Origin: Nakamurella silvestris
GTDB taxonomy: Bacteria; Actinomycetota; Actinomycetes; Mycobacteriales; Nakamurellaceae
Reading direction: 5' to 3'
Assembly: GCA_003576535.1 (NCBI GenBank)
Contig: QXCQ01000018.1
Span: 127,788 to 171,721 of the forward strand
Length of the DNA stretch: 43,934 bases
The stretch's first letter is position 1. Each line of letters opens with the position of its first letter. Shown here piece by piece: positions 6,855 to 15,566 of the stretch. The notes under the pieces are model-generated. The model was given only the letters and a program-made list of their open reading frames with translations. It searched no databases and was not told the origin of the DNA. The position numbers and the translations under genes were made by a program.

Positions 6855-8002
6855 CCGCCGACGAGCCGGCGGCAGGGGTGGGGGACCGGGACACCGGCCC
6901 GAACCCGATCGACTGGGCCGCGGCGGTCCGGTACGGGCAGAAGGCGGCACCGTCCGGTCCGCGCCTGACACCGGTCGAGGCCGCCGGGGTGGTCGCGGAT
7001 CTGCGGCGCTACTCCCGGGAGGCCGAACTCGCGGTCCGTGAGGTCACCGGCCTCGGCGTCGACCTGCCGGTGCTGGACGCGGTGGTCGTGGACCGTCCCG
7101 GCTGGGTCGCCGCCACCGCCGAGGGGATGGAGATCCTGGCAGCGCCCATGGTGCGGCGGCTGGGTGCCAAGGTCGCCGAGGGACGTCCGGCCGGGAGATC
7201 CCGGCGCAAGGGTGCTGCGAGCAAGGCGGGTGCCGCCCCGCTGGGCGCGATCCTGGGATACCTCTCGGGCAAGGTCCTCGGCCAGTACGACCCCTTCGCC
7301 GCGGCCCCGCCCGGACAGGCGGGTAGCTCCCCCCACGGCAGGTTGCTGCTGGTGGCGCCGAACATCGTCAAGGTCGAGCGGGAGATCAACGCCCACCCGG
7401 CCGATTTCCGGCTCTGGGTCTGTGTGCACGAGAGCACCCACCGGTTGCAGTTCACCGCCGTGCCGTGGTTGCGGGACCATTTCCACGGTCTGGTGACCGA
7501 GCTCGCCGAGGCGGCCGACCTGGATCAGAAGGAGATCTTCGACCGGATCCGACAGGCCATCGGCAAGGGGGCGGACCGGCCCTCGTGGATCGAACTCACC
7601 CAGAACGCGGACCAGCGTCGGGTGTTCGACCAGCTGATGGCGATGATGACCCTGTTGGAGGGCCACGCCGATCACGTGATGGACGCGGTCGGGCCCGAGG
7701 TCATCCCGACGGTCGGATCGATCCGCGCGGCCTTCTCCGAGCGCCGCCGGAAGGGCAAGGGTCCGTGGGACCGGCTCGTCCGCGGCCTGCTCGGCATGGA
7801 CATGAAACTCAAGCAGTACGTCCAGGGTGCGGCCTTCGTCGACGCGGTGGTCGCCGAGATCGGGATGAGCTCCTTCAACCTGGTGTGGGCCGGTCCGGAG
7901 AATCTGCCGACCAGGGCGGAGATCTCCGACCCGTCGGCCTGGGTGCAGCGGGTGGTCGGAACCACGCCCGCGGCCGTCGAACAGGAGCCCGCCGGCCCAT
8001 GA
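6851..8002 (+). CDS. Zincin-type zinc-dependent metalloprotease family protein (Rv3626c-like)
   Basis: A 383-residue member of the zincin_2 family, often annotated as coenzyme F420 biosynthesis associated. The motif HESTH with flanking VCVHESTHRLQF (near residues 195-206) gives the zinc-binding HExxH. A conserved Glu/His stretch TLLEGHADHVMD (near 275-286) probably supplies the third ligand. There is no signal peptide or membrane segment, so it should be cytoplasmic. The natural substrate is unknown. ATG 6851 overlaps the dacB stop (ATGA) and ATGA also links it to tilS, so translation is coupled. The dacB-this-tilS-hpt order is the same as Rv3627c-Rv3624c. Confidence 0.85.
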   Translation: MTADEPAAGVGDRDTGPNPIDWAAAVRYGQKAAPSGPRLTPVEAAGVVADLRRYSREAELAVREVTGLGVDLPVLDAVVVDRPGWVAATAEGMEILAAPMVRRLGAKVAEGRPAGRSRRKGAASKAGAAPLGAILGYLSGKVLGQYDPFAAAPPGQAGSSPHGRLLLVAPNIVKVEREINAHPADFRLWVCVHESTHRLQFTAVPWLRDHFHGLVTELAEAADLDQKEIFDRIRQAIGKGADRPSWIELTQNADQRRVFDQLMAMMTLLEGHADHVMDAVGPEVIPTVGSIRAAFSERRRKGKGPWDRLVRGLLGMDMKLKQYVQGAAFVDAVVAEIGMSSFNLVWAGPENLPTRAEISDPSAWVQRVVGTTPAAVEQEPAGP

Positions 8003-9024
8003 GCGAGTCCTCGATGCCGACCCTGCGGCGGATCGAGGTCGCGGTCGGCAAATGGCTCGACGAGTACCTGCCCCGGGGCCGCCCGGTCACCGTCGCCTGT
8101 TCCGGTGGGGCCGACTCGCTGGCCTTGGCCGCTGCCACATTCGGCGAAGCCGTGCGCCAGGGCCACCCCGTTGCCGCCGCCACCGTCGATCACGGTCTGC
8201 AGGCGGGATCGGCCGAGCGGGCCGCCACGACGGCGGGTCTGCTCCGCGACATCGGGTACGAGGACGTGCGGATCCTGCCGGTGACGGTCGGGTCCGACGG
8301 AGGTCTCGAGGCCGCGGCCCGGACGGCGCGGTACGCCGCGCTGCACCCCCTGGCCCGGGGCGGGGCGGTGCTGCTCGGGCACACCCTGGACGACCAGGCC
8401 GAGACCGTGCTGCTGGGTCTCGGCCGCGGTTCGGGCCCACGGTCGATCTCCGGGATGCGCCCTTTCACCGCCCCGTACGGGCGGCCGCTGCTGGGCATCC
8501 GCCGGTCGGAGACCGAACTGGCCTGCGTCGAGGCCGGTCTGCCGGTGTGGCAGGACCCGCACAACACCGACGAGCGTTTCACCCGGGTGCGACTGCGTAC
8601 CGAGGTGCTGCCGCTGCTGGAGGAGGTGCTGGGCGGTGGGGTGTCGGCGGCCCTGGCGCGCACGGCCGATCAACTGGCCGAGGACGGTGAGGTGCTGGAC
8701 GGGTTGGCGCGGCAGATCCTCCTGCGGCAGGTCGCCCCGGCGGATCGGGGTACCGGGGTTCGGTTGACCGTGGACGGGCTGGCCGCCGAGCCTGCGGCCC
8801 TGCGCCGACGGGTGGTGCGGTTGTGGTTGACCGCCGGTGGGGTGCGGGGGCTGACGGCCGCGCACCTGAACCGGGTGGACCGGCTGCTGACCACCGCCAC
8901 CGGCGCCGGGGCGGACACGGCCGCGGGGACGGTCCGTCTGCCAGGTCACTTGGATGCCGCGTTGGATGATGGCAGGCTGGTGCTGCGGCCGGTCACCCCT
9001 TCTCGGTCGTCCACCGGGAGCTGA
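7999..9024 (+). CDS. tilS: tRNA(Ile)-lysidine synthase
   Basis: A 341-residue ATP-dependent enzyme that attaches lysine to C34 of the CAU-anticodon tRNA-Ile, changing its codon reading from AUG to AUA. The N-terminal PP-loop [13 protein letters not shown] (S35-GGADS40) binds [15 protein letters not shown] and [20 protein letters not shown] are characteristic of TilS, as is the [21 protein letters not shown] region. The C-terminal tRNA-binding domain is short, as in other actinobacteria. ATG 7999 overlaps the preceding stop by four bases. The next gene, hpt, starts 82 bp downstream, which is the common tilS-hpt-ftsH arrangement. Confidence 0.93.
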   Translation: MSESSMPTLRRIEVAVGKWLDEYLPRGRPVTVACSGGADSLALAAATFGEAVRQGHPVAAATVDHGLQAGSAERAATTAGLLRDIGYEDVRILPVTVGSDGGLEAAARTARYAALHPLARGGAVLLGHTLDDQAETVLLGLGRGSGPRSISGMRPFTAPYGRPLLGIRRSETELACVEAGLPVWQDPHNTDERFTRVRLRTEVLPLLEEVLGGGVSAALARTADQLAEDGEVLDGLARQILLRQVAPADRGTGVRLTVDGLAAEPAALRRRVVRLWLTAGGVRGLTAAHLNRVDRLLTTATGAGADTAAGTVRLPGHLDAALDDGRLVLRPVTPSRSSTGS

Positions 9025-9106
9025 ACACCCTTCGGCCTCCGGAAGTTTCGACAGCACAGGCACCGAACACCAATTTCGAGTTCTGCTGAATAACCGATGG
9101 AGAATC

Positions 9107-9727
9107 GTGTCCGGAAATCAGTCCTTGACCACCGTCCTGACGAGTTCCGATGTGGTGATCGGCGGTGATCCCGGGGTGAGCCACGGTTACGGGGGCGAGA
9201 TCGCGGCCACCCTGATCGACGGACCGACCCTGCAGGCGAAGATCCGCGAGCTCGCCGAAGCTGTCGCCGCCGACCACGATTCCGACCGGCCCCCGCTGCT
9301 GATCTGTGTGCTCAAGGGTGCGGTGATGTTCGTCACCGACTTCGCCCAGGCGCTGTCGATCCCCTCGGAACTGGAATTCATGGCCGTGTCCTCCTACGGC
9401 AGTGCCACCTCGTCCTCCGGTGTGGTGCGGATCCTCAAGGACCTCGACGGCGACATCACCGGCCGCCGGGTCGTCATCGTCGAGGACATCATCGACTCCG
9501 GGCTGACCCTGTCCTGGTTGCTGAAGAACCTGCAGACGCGCAATCCCGCCTCGATCGAGGTCGTTGCGCTGCTTCGCAAACCGGAGGCGGTCAAGGTCGA
9601 GGTCGATGTTCGTTATGTCGGATTCGACATTCCCAACGAATTCGTCGTCGGTTACGGGCTCGACTATTCCGAGCGCTACCGCGACCTTCCGTTCGTGGGC
9701 CTGCTCGACCCGAAAATGTACCGCTGA
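9107..9727 (+). CDS. hpt: Hypoxanthine phosphoribosyltransferase
   Basis: A 206-residue purine salvage enzyme converting hypoxanthine or guanine plus PRPP to IMP or GMP in the cytoplasm. The PRPP-binding signature [14 protein letters not shown] lies near residues 123-136. [19 protein letters not shown] carries the pyrophosphate-binding loop, and [30 protein letters not shown] contains the purine-binding Lys and aromatic residues. GTG 9107 is chosen because GGAG lies 5 bp upstream; earlier in-frame codons overlap tilS and look non-coding. The protein is slightly longer at the N-terminus than the usual 180-190 residues, so a later start is possible. Confidence 0.92.
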   Translation: MSGNQSLTTVLTSSDVVIGGDPGVSHGYGGEIAATLIDGPTLQAKIRELAEAVAADHDSDRPPLLICVLKGAVMFVTDFAQALSIPSELEFMAVSSYGSATSSSGVVRILKDLDGDITGRRVVIVEDIIDSGLTLSWLLKNLQTRNPASIEVVALLRKPEAVKVEVDVRYVGFDIPNEFVVGYGLDYSERYRDLPFVGLLDPKMYR

Positions 9728-9791
9728 CCCCTCCGCGACCAGTCCCACCGGCAGTCGCGACGGCCGATCTGTTCGTCGTGGGCGAAATCGC

Positions 9792-9839
9792 CAGGGTGAA
9801 CGCACCGGAACCAACCGCAGCTCCGGTGCGTTCACCCTG
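9792..9839 (+). terminator. 18-bp perfect hairpin after hpt
   Basis: CAGGGTGAACGCACCGGA (9792-9809) pairs perfectly with TCCGGTGCGTTCACCCTG (9822-9839) around a 12-base loop. It lies 65 bp after the hpt stop. There is no T run, so it is a probable stop or processing site. The rest of 9728-10028 holds only a weak -10-like TAGGCT (9907-9912) and no gene. Confidence 0.5.
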
Positions 9840-10028
9840 CGGTCGGATCGTGTGCACCGCGCCGATGCCGGAGGTATTCACCGCCTTCGGCGTGGCGTCG
9901 TCACGGTAGGCTGAATGGACTGGTCGGGGCCTTCACCCTCGATCGAAAAGCTGCATCTTCAAGGGCCCTCATCGGCCGTCGCATTTTTGAGGTAGGAGGG
10001 TCGAGGCCGCTGTGCGGCCGAACGCCGC

Positions 10029-12518
10029 ATGGACCGTAAACGACTTCTTCGCTCTCCACTGGTGTGGATCGCATTCATCGTGCTGATCTTCGTCCTGTAC
10101 TCCTTCCTGTCCGACGAGACCAGGGGATACTCGCAGAAGAGCACCTCCGTCGCGCTGGCGCAGATCGATCAGGGCAACGTCTCCTCCGCGATCATCGACG
10201 ACAAGGAGCAGCGGGTCCGCCTCACGCTCAAGGCGCCGATCGACGGCGAGAGCAAGATCTACGCCCAGTACCCGTACGACGCCACAGGGCGGGTCTTCAC
10301 CGCCGTCGAGGACGCCAAGCTGGCCAACGGTTTCGACACCAAGGTCTCGAGCGACTCCTCGATCTTCAGCCTGTTGATCTACCTGATCCCGATCGCCTTC
10401 ATCGTCCTGTTCCTGATGTGGATGATGAACAATTCCCAGGGCGGCGGGAACAAGGTCATGTCCTTCGGCAAGTCGAAGGCGAAGTTGCTCAACAAGGACA
10501 TGCCGGCGACCAAGTTCTCCGACGTGGCCGGTGCCGACGAGGCCGTCGAAGAGCTGTACGAGATCAAGGACTTCCTGCAGAACCCCGCCCGGTACCAGGC
10601 CCTCGGGGCCAAGATCCCCAAGGGTGTGCTGCTGTACGGGCCTCCCGGAACCGGCAAGACCCTGCTCGCCCGGGCCGTCGCCGGTGAGGCCGGGGTGCCG
10701 TTCTACACGATCTCCGGATCCGACTTCGTCGAGATGTTCGTCGGTGTGGGTGCCTCCCGGGTCCGCGACCTGTTCGAACAGGCCAAGCAGAACGCCCCGG
10801 CCATCATCTTCGTCGACGAGATCGACGCTGTCGGTCGGCACCGTGGTGCGGGCATGGGCGGCGGCCACGACGAGCGCGAGCAGACCCTCAACCAGCTGCT
10901 CGTCGAGATGGACGGCTTCGAGGCCAAGGGCGGCATCATCCTGATCGCCGCGACCAACCGTCCCGACATCCTCGACCCCGCGCTGCTGCGTCCGGGCCGG
11001 TTCGACCGGCAGATCCCCGTGGCCGCGCCGGACCTGCGTGGCCGCCAGGCCGTGCTCGCGGTGCACTCGAAGGGCAAGCCCTTCGCCCCCGACATCGACT
11101 TCGTGGCCCTGTCCAAGCGCACCGTCGGCATGTCCGGCGCGGACCTGGCCAATGTGATCAACGAGGCCGCGCTGCTCACCGCCCGGCACAACGGCACCGT
11201 CATCACCAACACCGCGTTGGAGGAGTCGGTCGACCGGGTCGTCGGCGGACCGGCCCGCAAGGGGCGGGTGATCTCCGAGAAGGAACGCAAGATCACCGCC
11301 TACCACGAGGGTGGACACACCCTCGCCGCCTGGGCGATGGAGGATCTGGAGCCCGTCTACAAGGTGACGATCATGCCGCGTGGCCGTACCGGTGGTCACG
11401 CCCTGGTCGTCCCCGAGGACGACAAGGGTCTGATGACCCGTTCGGAGATGATCGCCCGTCTGGTGATGGCCATGGGTGGCCGCGCCGCCGAGGAACTGGT
11501 CTTCGCCGAGCCCACCACGGGTGCCTCCAGCGACATCGCGATGGCCACCAAGATCGCCAAGGCCATGGTCACCGAGTACGGCATGAGCTCCAAGCTCGGC
11601 GCGGTGAAGTACGGCTCCGGCGACGACGAGCCCTTCCTGGGACGCACCTACGGTCACCAGCAGGACTACTCCCACGAGACCGCCGGCGACATCGACACGG
11701 AGGTGCGCGCCCTGATCGAGGCCGCGCACACCGAGGCCTGGGCCGTGCTCTCGGAGAACCGGGACGTCCTGGACGACCTGGCCCGCGAACTGTTGGAGAA
11801 GGAGACCCTGGAGCGCAAGGACCTGGTGCGGATCTTCGCCAAGGTCGTCAAGCGCCCCAAGATCACCACCTTCGACGTCTTCGGCACCCGCCTTCCCTCG
11901 GATCGCCCGCCGATCAAGACCCCGGGTGAGCTCGCCATCGAGCGCGGCGAACCGTGGCCCCCGCCGGTCACCAGCCTGGACAAGTTCCCCGGATCCCGCC
12001 CGGCCGTGCCGGCCGGTGCGGTCCCCGGTGCCGGCTACCCGAACGGACCGGTCCCCAACGGCGCCCTCCCGAACGGTGGCGTGCCGAACGGTGCCGTCCC
12101 CCACGGTGCACCCCAGGGCTACCCGGGCGGCGACTACCGACCGACCGGTTACCCGGCCCCGAACCAGGGCGGGTACCCGCAGAACGGCTGGAACCCCGCC
12201 CCCGGACCGGACGGCCGACCGCCCGCGCCGGGGTACCAGCAGCCGGACAGCACCACCCCCGGCAGCTACCCGCCGCCGAACTGGACGGGTGGGGTGATCC
12301 CCGGACCGCTCGGACCTCTGCCCTCGCAGCCTCGGCACGCCAACCCGGCCGACAGCCCGTGGGGAGCGCCGGAGAACGGCCCGCAGACCGGCGGACTGCC
12401 GATCGGCGGACAGCCGAACCAGTCGCAGCCGAACCAGCAGCCGGGTCAGGAGCCGTCGCCCCAGGATCCGACCAACCCGGATGATCCCTGGGCAGCGCCG
12501 CGGGAAAACGGCCGGTGA
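10029..12518 (+). CDS. ftsH: ATP-dependent zinc metalloprotease FtsH
   Basis: An 829-residue membrane AAA+ protease that extracts and degrades damaged or short-lived membrane and cytosolic proteins. It has TM1 at residues 9-27 ([18 protein letters not shown]), an extracytoplasmic domain, and TM2 near 116-136. The AAA domain has Walker A GPPGTGKT near 200, Walker [12 protein letters not shown] and the second region of homology [19 protein letters not shown]. The zinc site is HEGGH near residue 425, whereas most homologues have HEAGH. From about residue 640 there is a 190-residue tail rich in Pro, Gly, Asn and Gln with repeated PNGxxPNG, probably disordered. The stop overlaps folE by GTGA, so the protease and folate genes are translationally coupled. 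Confidence 0.96.
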   Translation: MDRKRLLRSPLVWIAFIVLIFVLYSFLSDETRGYSQKSTSVALAQIDQGNVSSAIIDDKEQRVRLTLKAPIDGESKIYAQYPYDATGRVFTAVEDAKLANGFDTKVSSDSSIFSLLIYLIPIAFIVLFLMWMMNNSQGGGNKVMSFGKSKAKLLNKDMPATKFSDVAGADEAVEELYEIKDFLQNPARYQALGAKIPKGVLLYGPPGTGKTLLARAVAGEAGVPFYTISGSDFVEMFVGVGASRVRDLFEQAKQNAPAIIFVDEIDAVGRHRGAGMGGGHDEREQTLNQLLVEMDGFEAKGGIILIAATNRPDILDPALLRPGRFDRQIPVAAPDLRGRQAVLAVHSKGKPFAPDIDFVALSKRTVGMSGADLANVINEAALLTARHNGTVITNTALEESVDRVVGGPARKGRVISEKERKITAYHEGGHTLAAWAMEDLEPVYKVTIMPRGRTGGHALVVPEDDKGLMTRSEMIARLVMAMGGRAAEELVFAEPTTGASSDIAMATKIAKAMVTEYGMSSKLGAVKYGSGDDEPFLGRTYGHQQDYSHETAGDIDTEVRALIEAAHTEAWAVLSENRDVLDDLARELLEKETLERKDLVRIFAKVVKRPKITTFDVFGTRLPSDRPPIKTPGELAIERGEPWPPPVTSLDKFPGSRPAVPAGAVPGAGYPNGPVPNGALPNGGVPNGAVPHGAPQGYPGGDYRPTGYPAPNQGGYPQNGWNPAPGPDGRPPAPGYQQPDSTTPGSYPPPNWTGGVIPGPLGPLPSQPRHANPADSPWGAPENGPQTGGLPIGGQPNQSQPNQQPGQEPSPQDPTNPDDPWAAPRENGR

Positions 12519-13177
12519 CCGCTCGACCAACCGACAGCGATGCCACGTCGCCCCGGAGCCTGACCGATCAGGTCTCCGGGGACGGCGGGCCGGGGGAGGC
12601 CTATCCCGCCGGTGTCGACATGCCGCGGGCGAGGGCCGCTGTCCGTGAACTGCTGCTGGCCCTCGGCGAGGACCCGGACCGCTCCGGCCTGCTGGAGACA
12701 CCGGACCGGGTGGCCCGGGCGTACGCCGAGCAGTTCTCCGGTCTGTACGGCAGCCCGGACTCGGTGCTGGACACCGTGTTCGACGAGGGACATGCCGAGC
12801 TGATCCTGGTCAAGGACATCGAGTTCTACTCGACCTGCGAACACCACCTCGTGCCGTTCTTCGGCAAGGCCCACGTGGGTTACATCCCCGGTGCCCAGGG
12901 CCGGATCACCGGCCTGTCCAAACTGGCCAGACTCGTCGACGGGTACGCCAAACGTCCGCAGGTCCAGGAACGGCTGACCACCCAGATCGCCGACGCCATG
13001 GTGCGCCGGCTCGATCCGGCCGGGACGATCGTGGTCCTGGAGGCCGAGCACCTGTGCATGGCCATGCGAGGGGTTCGCAAACCGGGCGCACGGACCACCA
13101 CCTCGGCGGTCCGGGGCATCTTCCAGTCCTCGCACCGGACGCGGGCCGAGGCGATGAGTCTGATCGTCGGGCGATGA
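12515..13177 (+). CDS. folE: GTP cyclohydrolase I
   Basis: A 220-residue enzyme catalysing the first step of folate synthesis, GTP to 7,8-dihydroneopterin triphosphate. The zinc and catalytic motif [21 protein letters not shown] and the second cysteine region [15 protein letters not shown] are intact, as is the GTP-binding stretch [22 protein letters not shown]. About 30 residues of polar N-terminal extension precede the conserved core. GTG 12515 overlaps the ftsH stop by GTGA and its stop overlaps folP by ATGA. It is the first of four folate genes in biochemical order except that folP precedes folB and folK. Confidence 0.95.
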   Translation: MTARPTDSDATSPRSLTDQVSGDGGPGEAYPAGVDMPRARAAVRELLLALGEDPDRSGLLETPDRVARAYAEQFSGLYGSPDSVLDTVFDEGHAELILVKDIEFYSTCEHHLVPFFGKAHVGYIPGAQGRITGLSKLARLVDGYAKRPQVQERLTTQIADAMVRRLDPAGTIVVLEAEHLCMAMRGVRKPGARTTTSAVRGIFQSSHRTRAEAMSLIVGR

Positions 13178-14109
13178 ACCCGGGAACCGCCGGCGACACC
13201 CTGAACGGCCTTCCGGCCTTCGGCAGCAGGCCCTGGGTGATGGGCATCCTCAACGTCACCCCCGACTCCTTCTCCGACGGCGGTCGATGGAATTCCACCG
13301 ACACCGCGGTGGCCCACGGACGCCTGCTGGTCGCCGAGGGCGCCGATCTGGTCGACGTCGGCGGCGAGTCCACCCGGCCCGGTGCCCACCGCGTCACCGT
13401 GGCGGACGAACTCGCCCGGGTGGTGCCGGTGATCACGGCGCTCGCGGCCGAGGGCATCCGCTGTTCGGTGGACACCACCCGCGCCGTCGTCGCCGAGGCG
13501 GCGGTCCGTGCCGGCGCGGTGATCATCAACGACGTCTCCGGCGGACTGGCCGACCCGGACATGGTGACGGTCGCGGCCGAGACAGGGGTGCCCTGGATCC
13601 TGATGCACTGGCGTGGGCACAGCGACCGGATGCAGGACCTCGCCCGCTATGACGACGTCACCGCCGAGGTGACCGCAGAACTGCTCCGGCAGGCGGACCG
13701 GGCGGTGACCGCCGGGGTCGATCCGGCCGCGATCGTGCTCGATCCCGGTCTGGGTTTCGCCAAGAACGGCGACCACAACCTGCAGCTGCTGCGCGACCTC
13801 CCGCACCTTGCCGATCTCGGTTTCCCCCTCCTGGTGGGTGCCTCGCGCAAACGGTTCATCGGCGAGCTGCTCGCCGATGCCGACGGCACCCCCCGCCCGC
13901 CCGCCGGACGAGAGGCGGCCACGGCCGCGCTCTCGGTCCTGGTGGCCCAGCGGGGCGCCTGGGGGGTGCGGGTGCACGAACCACGGCCCAGCCGGGACGC
14001 CTTCGCCGCCTGGGAGGCGGTGCGGGAGCGCCCGGCTCCTCCCGACGCCTTCCCGTCCCCGTTACGTCCGGACCCTTCCCGGCAGCACCCCACGACAGGA
14101 GTCCGCTGA
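13174..14109 (+). CDS. folP: Dihydropteroate synthase
   Basis: A 311-residue TIM-barrel enzyme joining p-aminobenzoate to 6-hydroxymethyl-dihydropterin pyrophosphate; the family is the sulfonamide target. Signature 1 is [15 protein letters not shown] near residues 23-37. Signature 2 is [16 protein letters not shown] near 55-70. The pterin-binding region includes [25 protein letters not shown] and the phosphate-binding GASRKRFIG loop. A Pro-rich tail of about 30 residues follows the barrel. ATG 13174 overlaps the folE stop and the stop overlaps folB by one base. This genomic copy looks functional, as no motif is disrupted. Confidence 0.95.
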   Translation: MNPGTAGDTLNGLPAFGSRPWVMGILNVTPDSFSDGGRWNSTDTAVAHGRLLVAEGADLVDVGGESTRPGAHRVTVADELARVVPVITALAAEGIRCSVDTTRAVVAEAAVRAGAVIINDVSGGLADPDMVTVAAETGVPWILMHWRGHSDRMQDLARYDDVTAEVTAELLRQADRAVTAGVDPAAIVLDPGLGFAKNGDHNLQLLRDLPHLADLGFPLLVGASRKRFIGELLADADGTPRPPAGREAATAALSVLVAQRGAWGVRVHEPRPSRDAFAAWEAVRERPAPPDAFPSPLRPDPSRQHPTTGVR

Positions 14110-14528
14110 TGGCCGACCGCATCCAGCTCACCGGTCTGACCGTGCGCGGGAACCACGGTGTGTTCGACTTCGAGAAGGAGAACGGTCAGGACTTCGTCGT
14201 CGACATCGTCGTGTGGCTCGACCTGTCGGTCGCCGCGCGTACCGACGACGTGACCGACACCCTGCACTACGGGGAGCTGGCCGAGTTCGCCGCCGGTGTG
14301 GTCGCCGGGCCCTCCCGCGATCTGATCGAGACCGTCGGGGCCGAGATCGCCGACGGGGTGATGGCCCGCTGGCCGGTGCACGCCGTCGAGGTGACGGTCC
14401 ACAAACCGGCGGCGCCGATCCCGCTGACCTTCGCCGATGTGGCAGTCGTCATCCGCCGGTCGGCCAAGGCGGTGTCCGCCCGGTCCGCAGGAGCAGCCAC
14501 GGGCCAGGACGACGGGAGGGCCGGATGA
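14109..14528 (+). CDS. folB: Dihydroneopterin aldolase
   Basis: A 139-residue enzyme that converts 7,8-dihydroneopterin to 6-hydroxymethyl-dihydropterin and glycolaldehyde. The start [25 protein letters not shown] is characteristic, as are [21 protein letters not shown] and [17 protein letters not shown], which contains the conserved catalytic lysine. The last 25 residues after VVIRR are a low-complexity tail beyond the usual 120-residue fold. ATG 14109 shares one base with the folP stop, and the 3' end overlaps folK by ATGA. The enzyme is expected to act as an octamer in the cytoplasm. Confidence 0.94.
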   Translation: MADRIQLTGLTVRGNHGVFDFEKENGQDFVVDIVVWLDLSVAARTDDVTDTLHYGELAEFAAGVVAGPSRDLIETVGAEIADGVMARWPVHAVEVTVHKPAAPIPLTFADVAVVIRRSAKAVSARSAGAATGQDDGRAG

Positions 14529-15010
14529 GCCGGGCCGTCCTCTCCCTCGGATCCAACATCGGCGACACCCTCGGTTACCTGGCCGCCGCCGTCGCCTCCT
14601 TCGGCGATTCGGTGGTCGCGGTGTCGCCGGTGTACCGGACGCCGCCGTGGGGTGGTGTGGAGCAACAGGACTTCCACAACCTGGTCATGATCGTGGCTGA
14701 CCCGGCCACCGATGCCGCCGGCTGGCTGCGGCGGAGCCAGGAGGCCGAACAGGCTGCCGAGCGCACCCGGGAGGTCCGCTGGGGCCCACGCACCCTCGAC
14801 GTCGACGTGATCACGGTCGACGGTGTGGTCAGCGACGATCCCGTGCTCACCCTGCCGCATCCACGGGCGGCCGAGCGCGCCTTCGTGCTGGTGCCGTGGT
14901 TGCGGCTGGAACCGACGGCCGTCCTGCCAGGACAGGGGCCCGTTGCCGATCTCCTTGCCGCACTGCCCGCCGAGGACATCGAGGAGGTGCGTGATGTCGT
15001 CATCGGATGA
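14525..15010 (+). CDS. folK: 2-amino-4-hydroxy-6-hydroxymethyldihydropteridine pyrophosphokinase
   Basis: A 161-residue HPPK that transfers pyrophosphate from ATP to 6-hydroxymethyl-dihydropterin, giving the FolP substrate. The N-terminal [14 protein letters not shown], the [17 protein letters not shown] loop and the signature [12 protein letters not shown], with its two Mg-binding aspartates, are all present. [16 protein letters not shown] forms the conserved C-terminal segment. ATG 14525 overlaps the folB stop by ATGA. The 3' end overlaps the DUF3180 gene by 17 bp. With folE, folP and folB this completes the branch to dihydropteroate. Confidence 0.95.
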   Translation: MSRAVLSLGSNIGDTLGYLAAAVASFGDSVVAVSPVYRTPPWGGVEQQDFHNLVMIVADPATDAAGWLRRSQEAEQAAERTREVRWGPRTLDVDVITVDGVVSDDPVLTLPHPRAAERAFVLVPWLRLEPTAVLPGQGPVADLLAALPAEDIEEVRDVVIG

Positions 15011-15503
15011 CAGCCGGATGGGCGTCACCCGGCTTCGTGATCTTGCCGCGGTCGCCGTGGTCGCCGCCGTGTTGGCCTATCTGCTGACCCGGTGGAACTA
15101 CAACCGGATGCCGGCCCTGCCGCGGCTCGCGGGCCTCACCGCGGCCCTGCTCGGGATCGGCGAGGCCATCGCCGGCACCGCGATCCGGTTGCGTCTGCGG
15201 GGCGGTGGCCGGGATCACGGGGGACGCCCTGCGCTCAGGCCCATCCAGCCCTTGGTGGCGGTTCGGGCCCTCATGGTCGGGAAGGCGACGGCGTTGGCCG
15301 GCGCGGGTATCGCGGGCCTGTGGGCAGGACTTTTGCTGTACGTGGCCCCCTCGAGTTCCACCGTGGTGGCCGCTGGTGACGACACCCTGACGGCCGTACT
15401 GGGCCTGGTGGGTGCCGCGGTGATGATCCTGGGTGCGCTGTGGCTCGAGAACTGTTGCCGCGCACCCGAAAGCCCCGACGATCCGCATGGTCCGGTCGGA
15501 TGA
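14994..15503 (+). CDS. DUF3180 family membrane protein (Rv3605c-like)
   Basis: A 169-residue protein with four predicted membrane segments: residues 13-32 (LAAVAVVAAVLAYLLTRW), 42-62 (LAGLTAALLGIGEAIAG), 84-118 (including GKATALAGAGIAGLWAGLLLY) and 128-150 (LTAVLGLVGAAVMILGALWL). DUF3180 proteins almost always follow folK in actinobacteria and have no known function. ATG 14994 lies 17 bp inside folK, so translation is coupled. The conserved VRALMVGKATALAGA segment between helices 2 and 3 is visible. Confidence 0.88.
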   Translation: MSSSDDSRMGVTRLRDLAAVAVVAAVLAYLLTRWNYNRMPALPRLAGLTAALLGIGEAIAGTAIRLRLRGGGRDHGGRPALRPIQPLVAVRALMVGKATALAGAGIAGLWAGLLLYVAPSSSTVVAAGDDTLTAVLGLVGAAVMILGALWLENCCRAPESPDDPHGPVG

Positions 15504-15553
15504 GCCGCCCGACGGATTCCTGGGTAGCGCACAACAGGGCACCCTGGGACCGG

Positions 15554-15559
15554 TACCCT
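15554..15559 (+). promoter_or_regulatory. -10 box of a probable leaderless promoter
   Basis: TACCCT at 15554-15559 is placed so that the start point, 7 bp on, coincides with ATG 15567. No Shine-Dalgarno precedes that ATG. A convincing -35 is not seen. Confidence 0.4.
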
Positions 15560-15566
15560 CGCCGGT

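Noticed and set aside
9969-12701. A 910-codon open frame on the minus strand opposite ftsH.
   Set aside because: It is the antisense of a gene with all FtsH motifs in high-GC DNA. Its translation is low-complexity Arg/Gly/Val/Leu/Asp with no domain.
12515-15010. A folate or pterin riboswitch ahead of the fol genes.
   Set aside because: folE overlaps the ftsH stop and no leader exists. The upstream ftsH leader shows no recognisable riboswitch fold.
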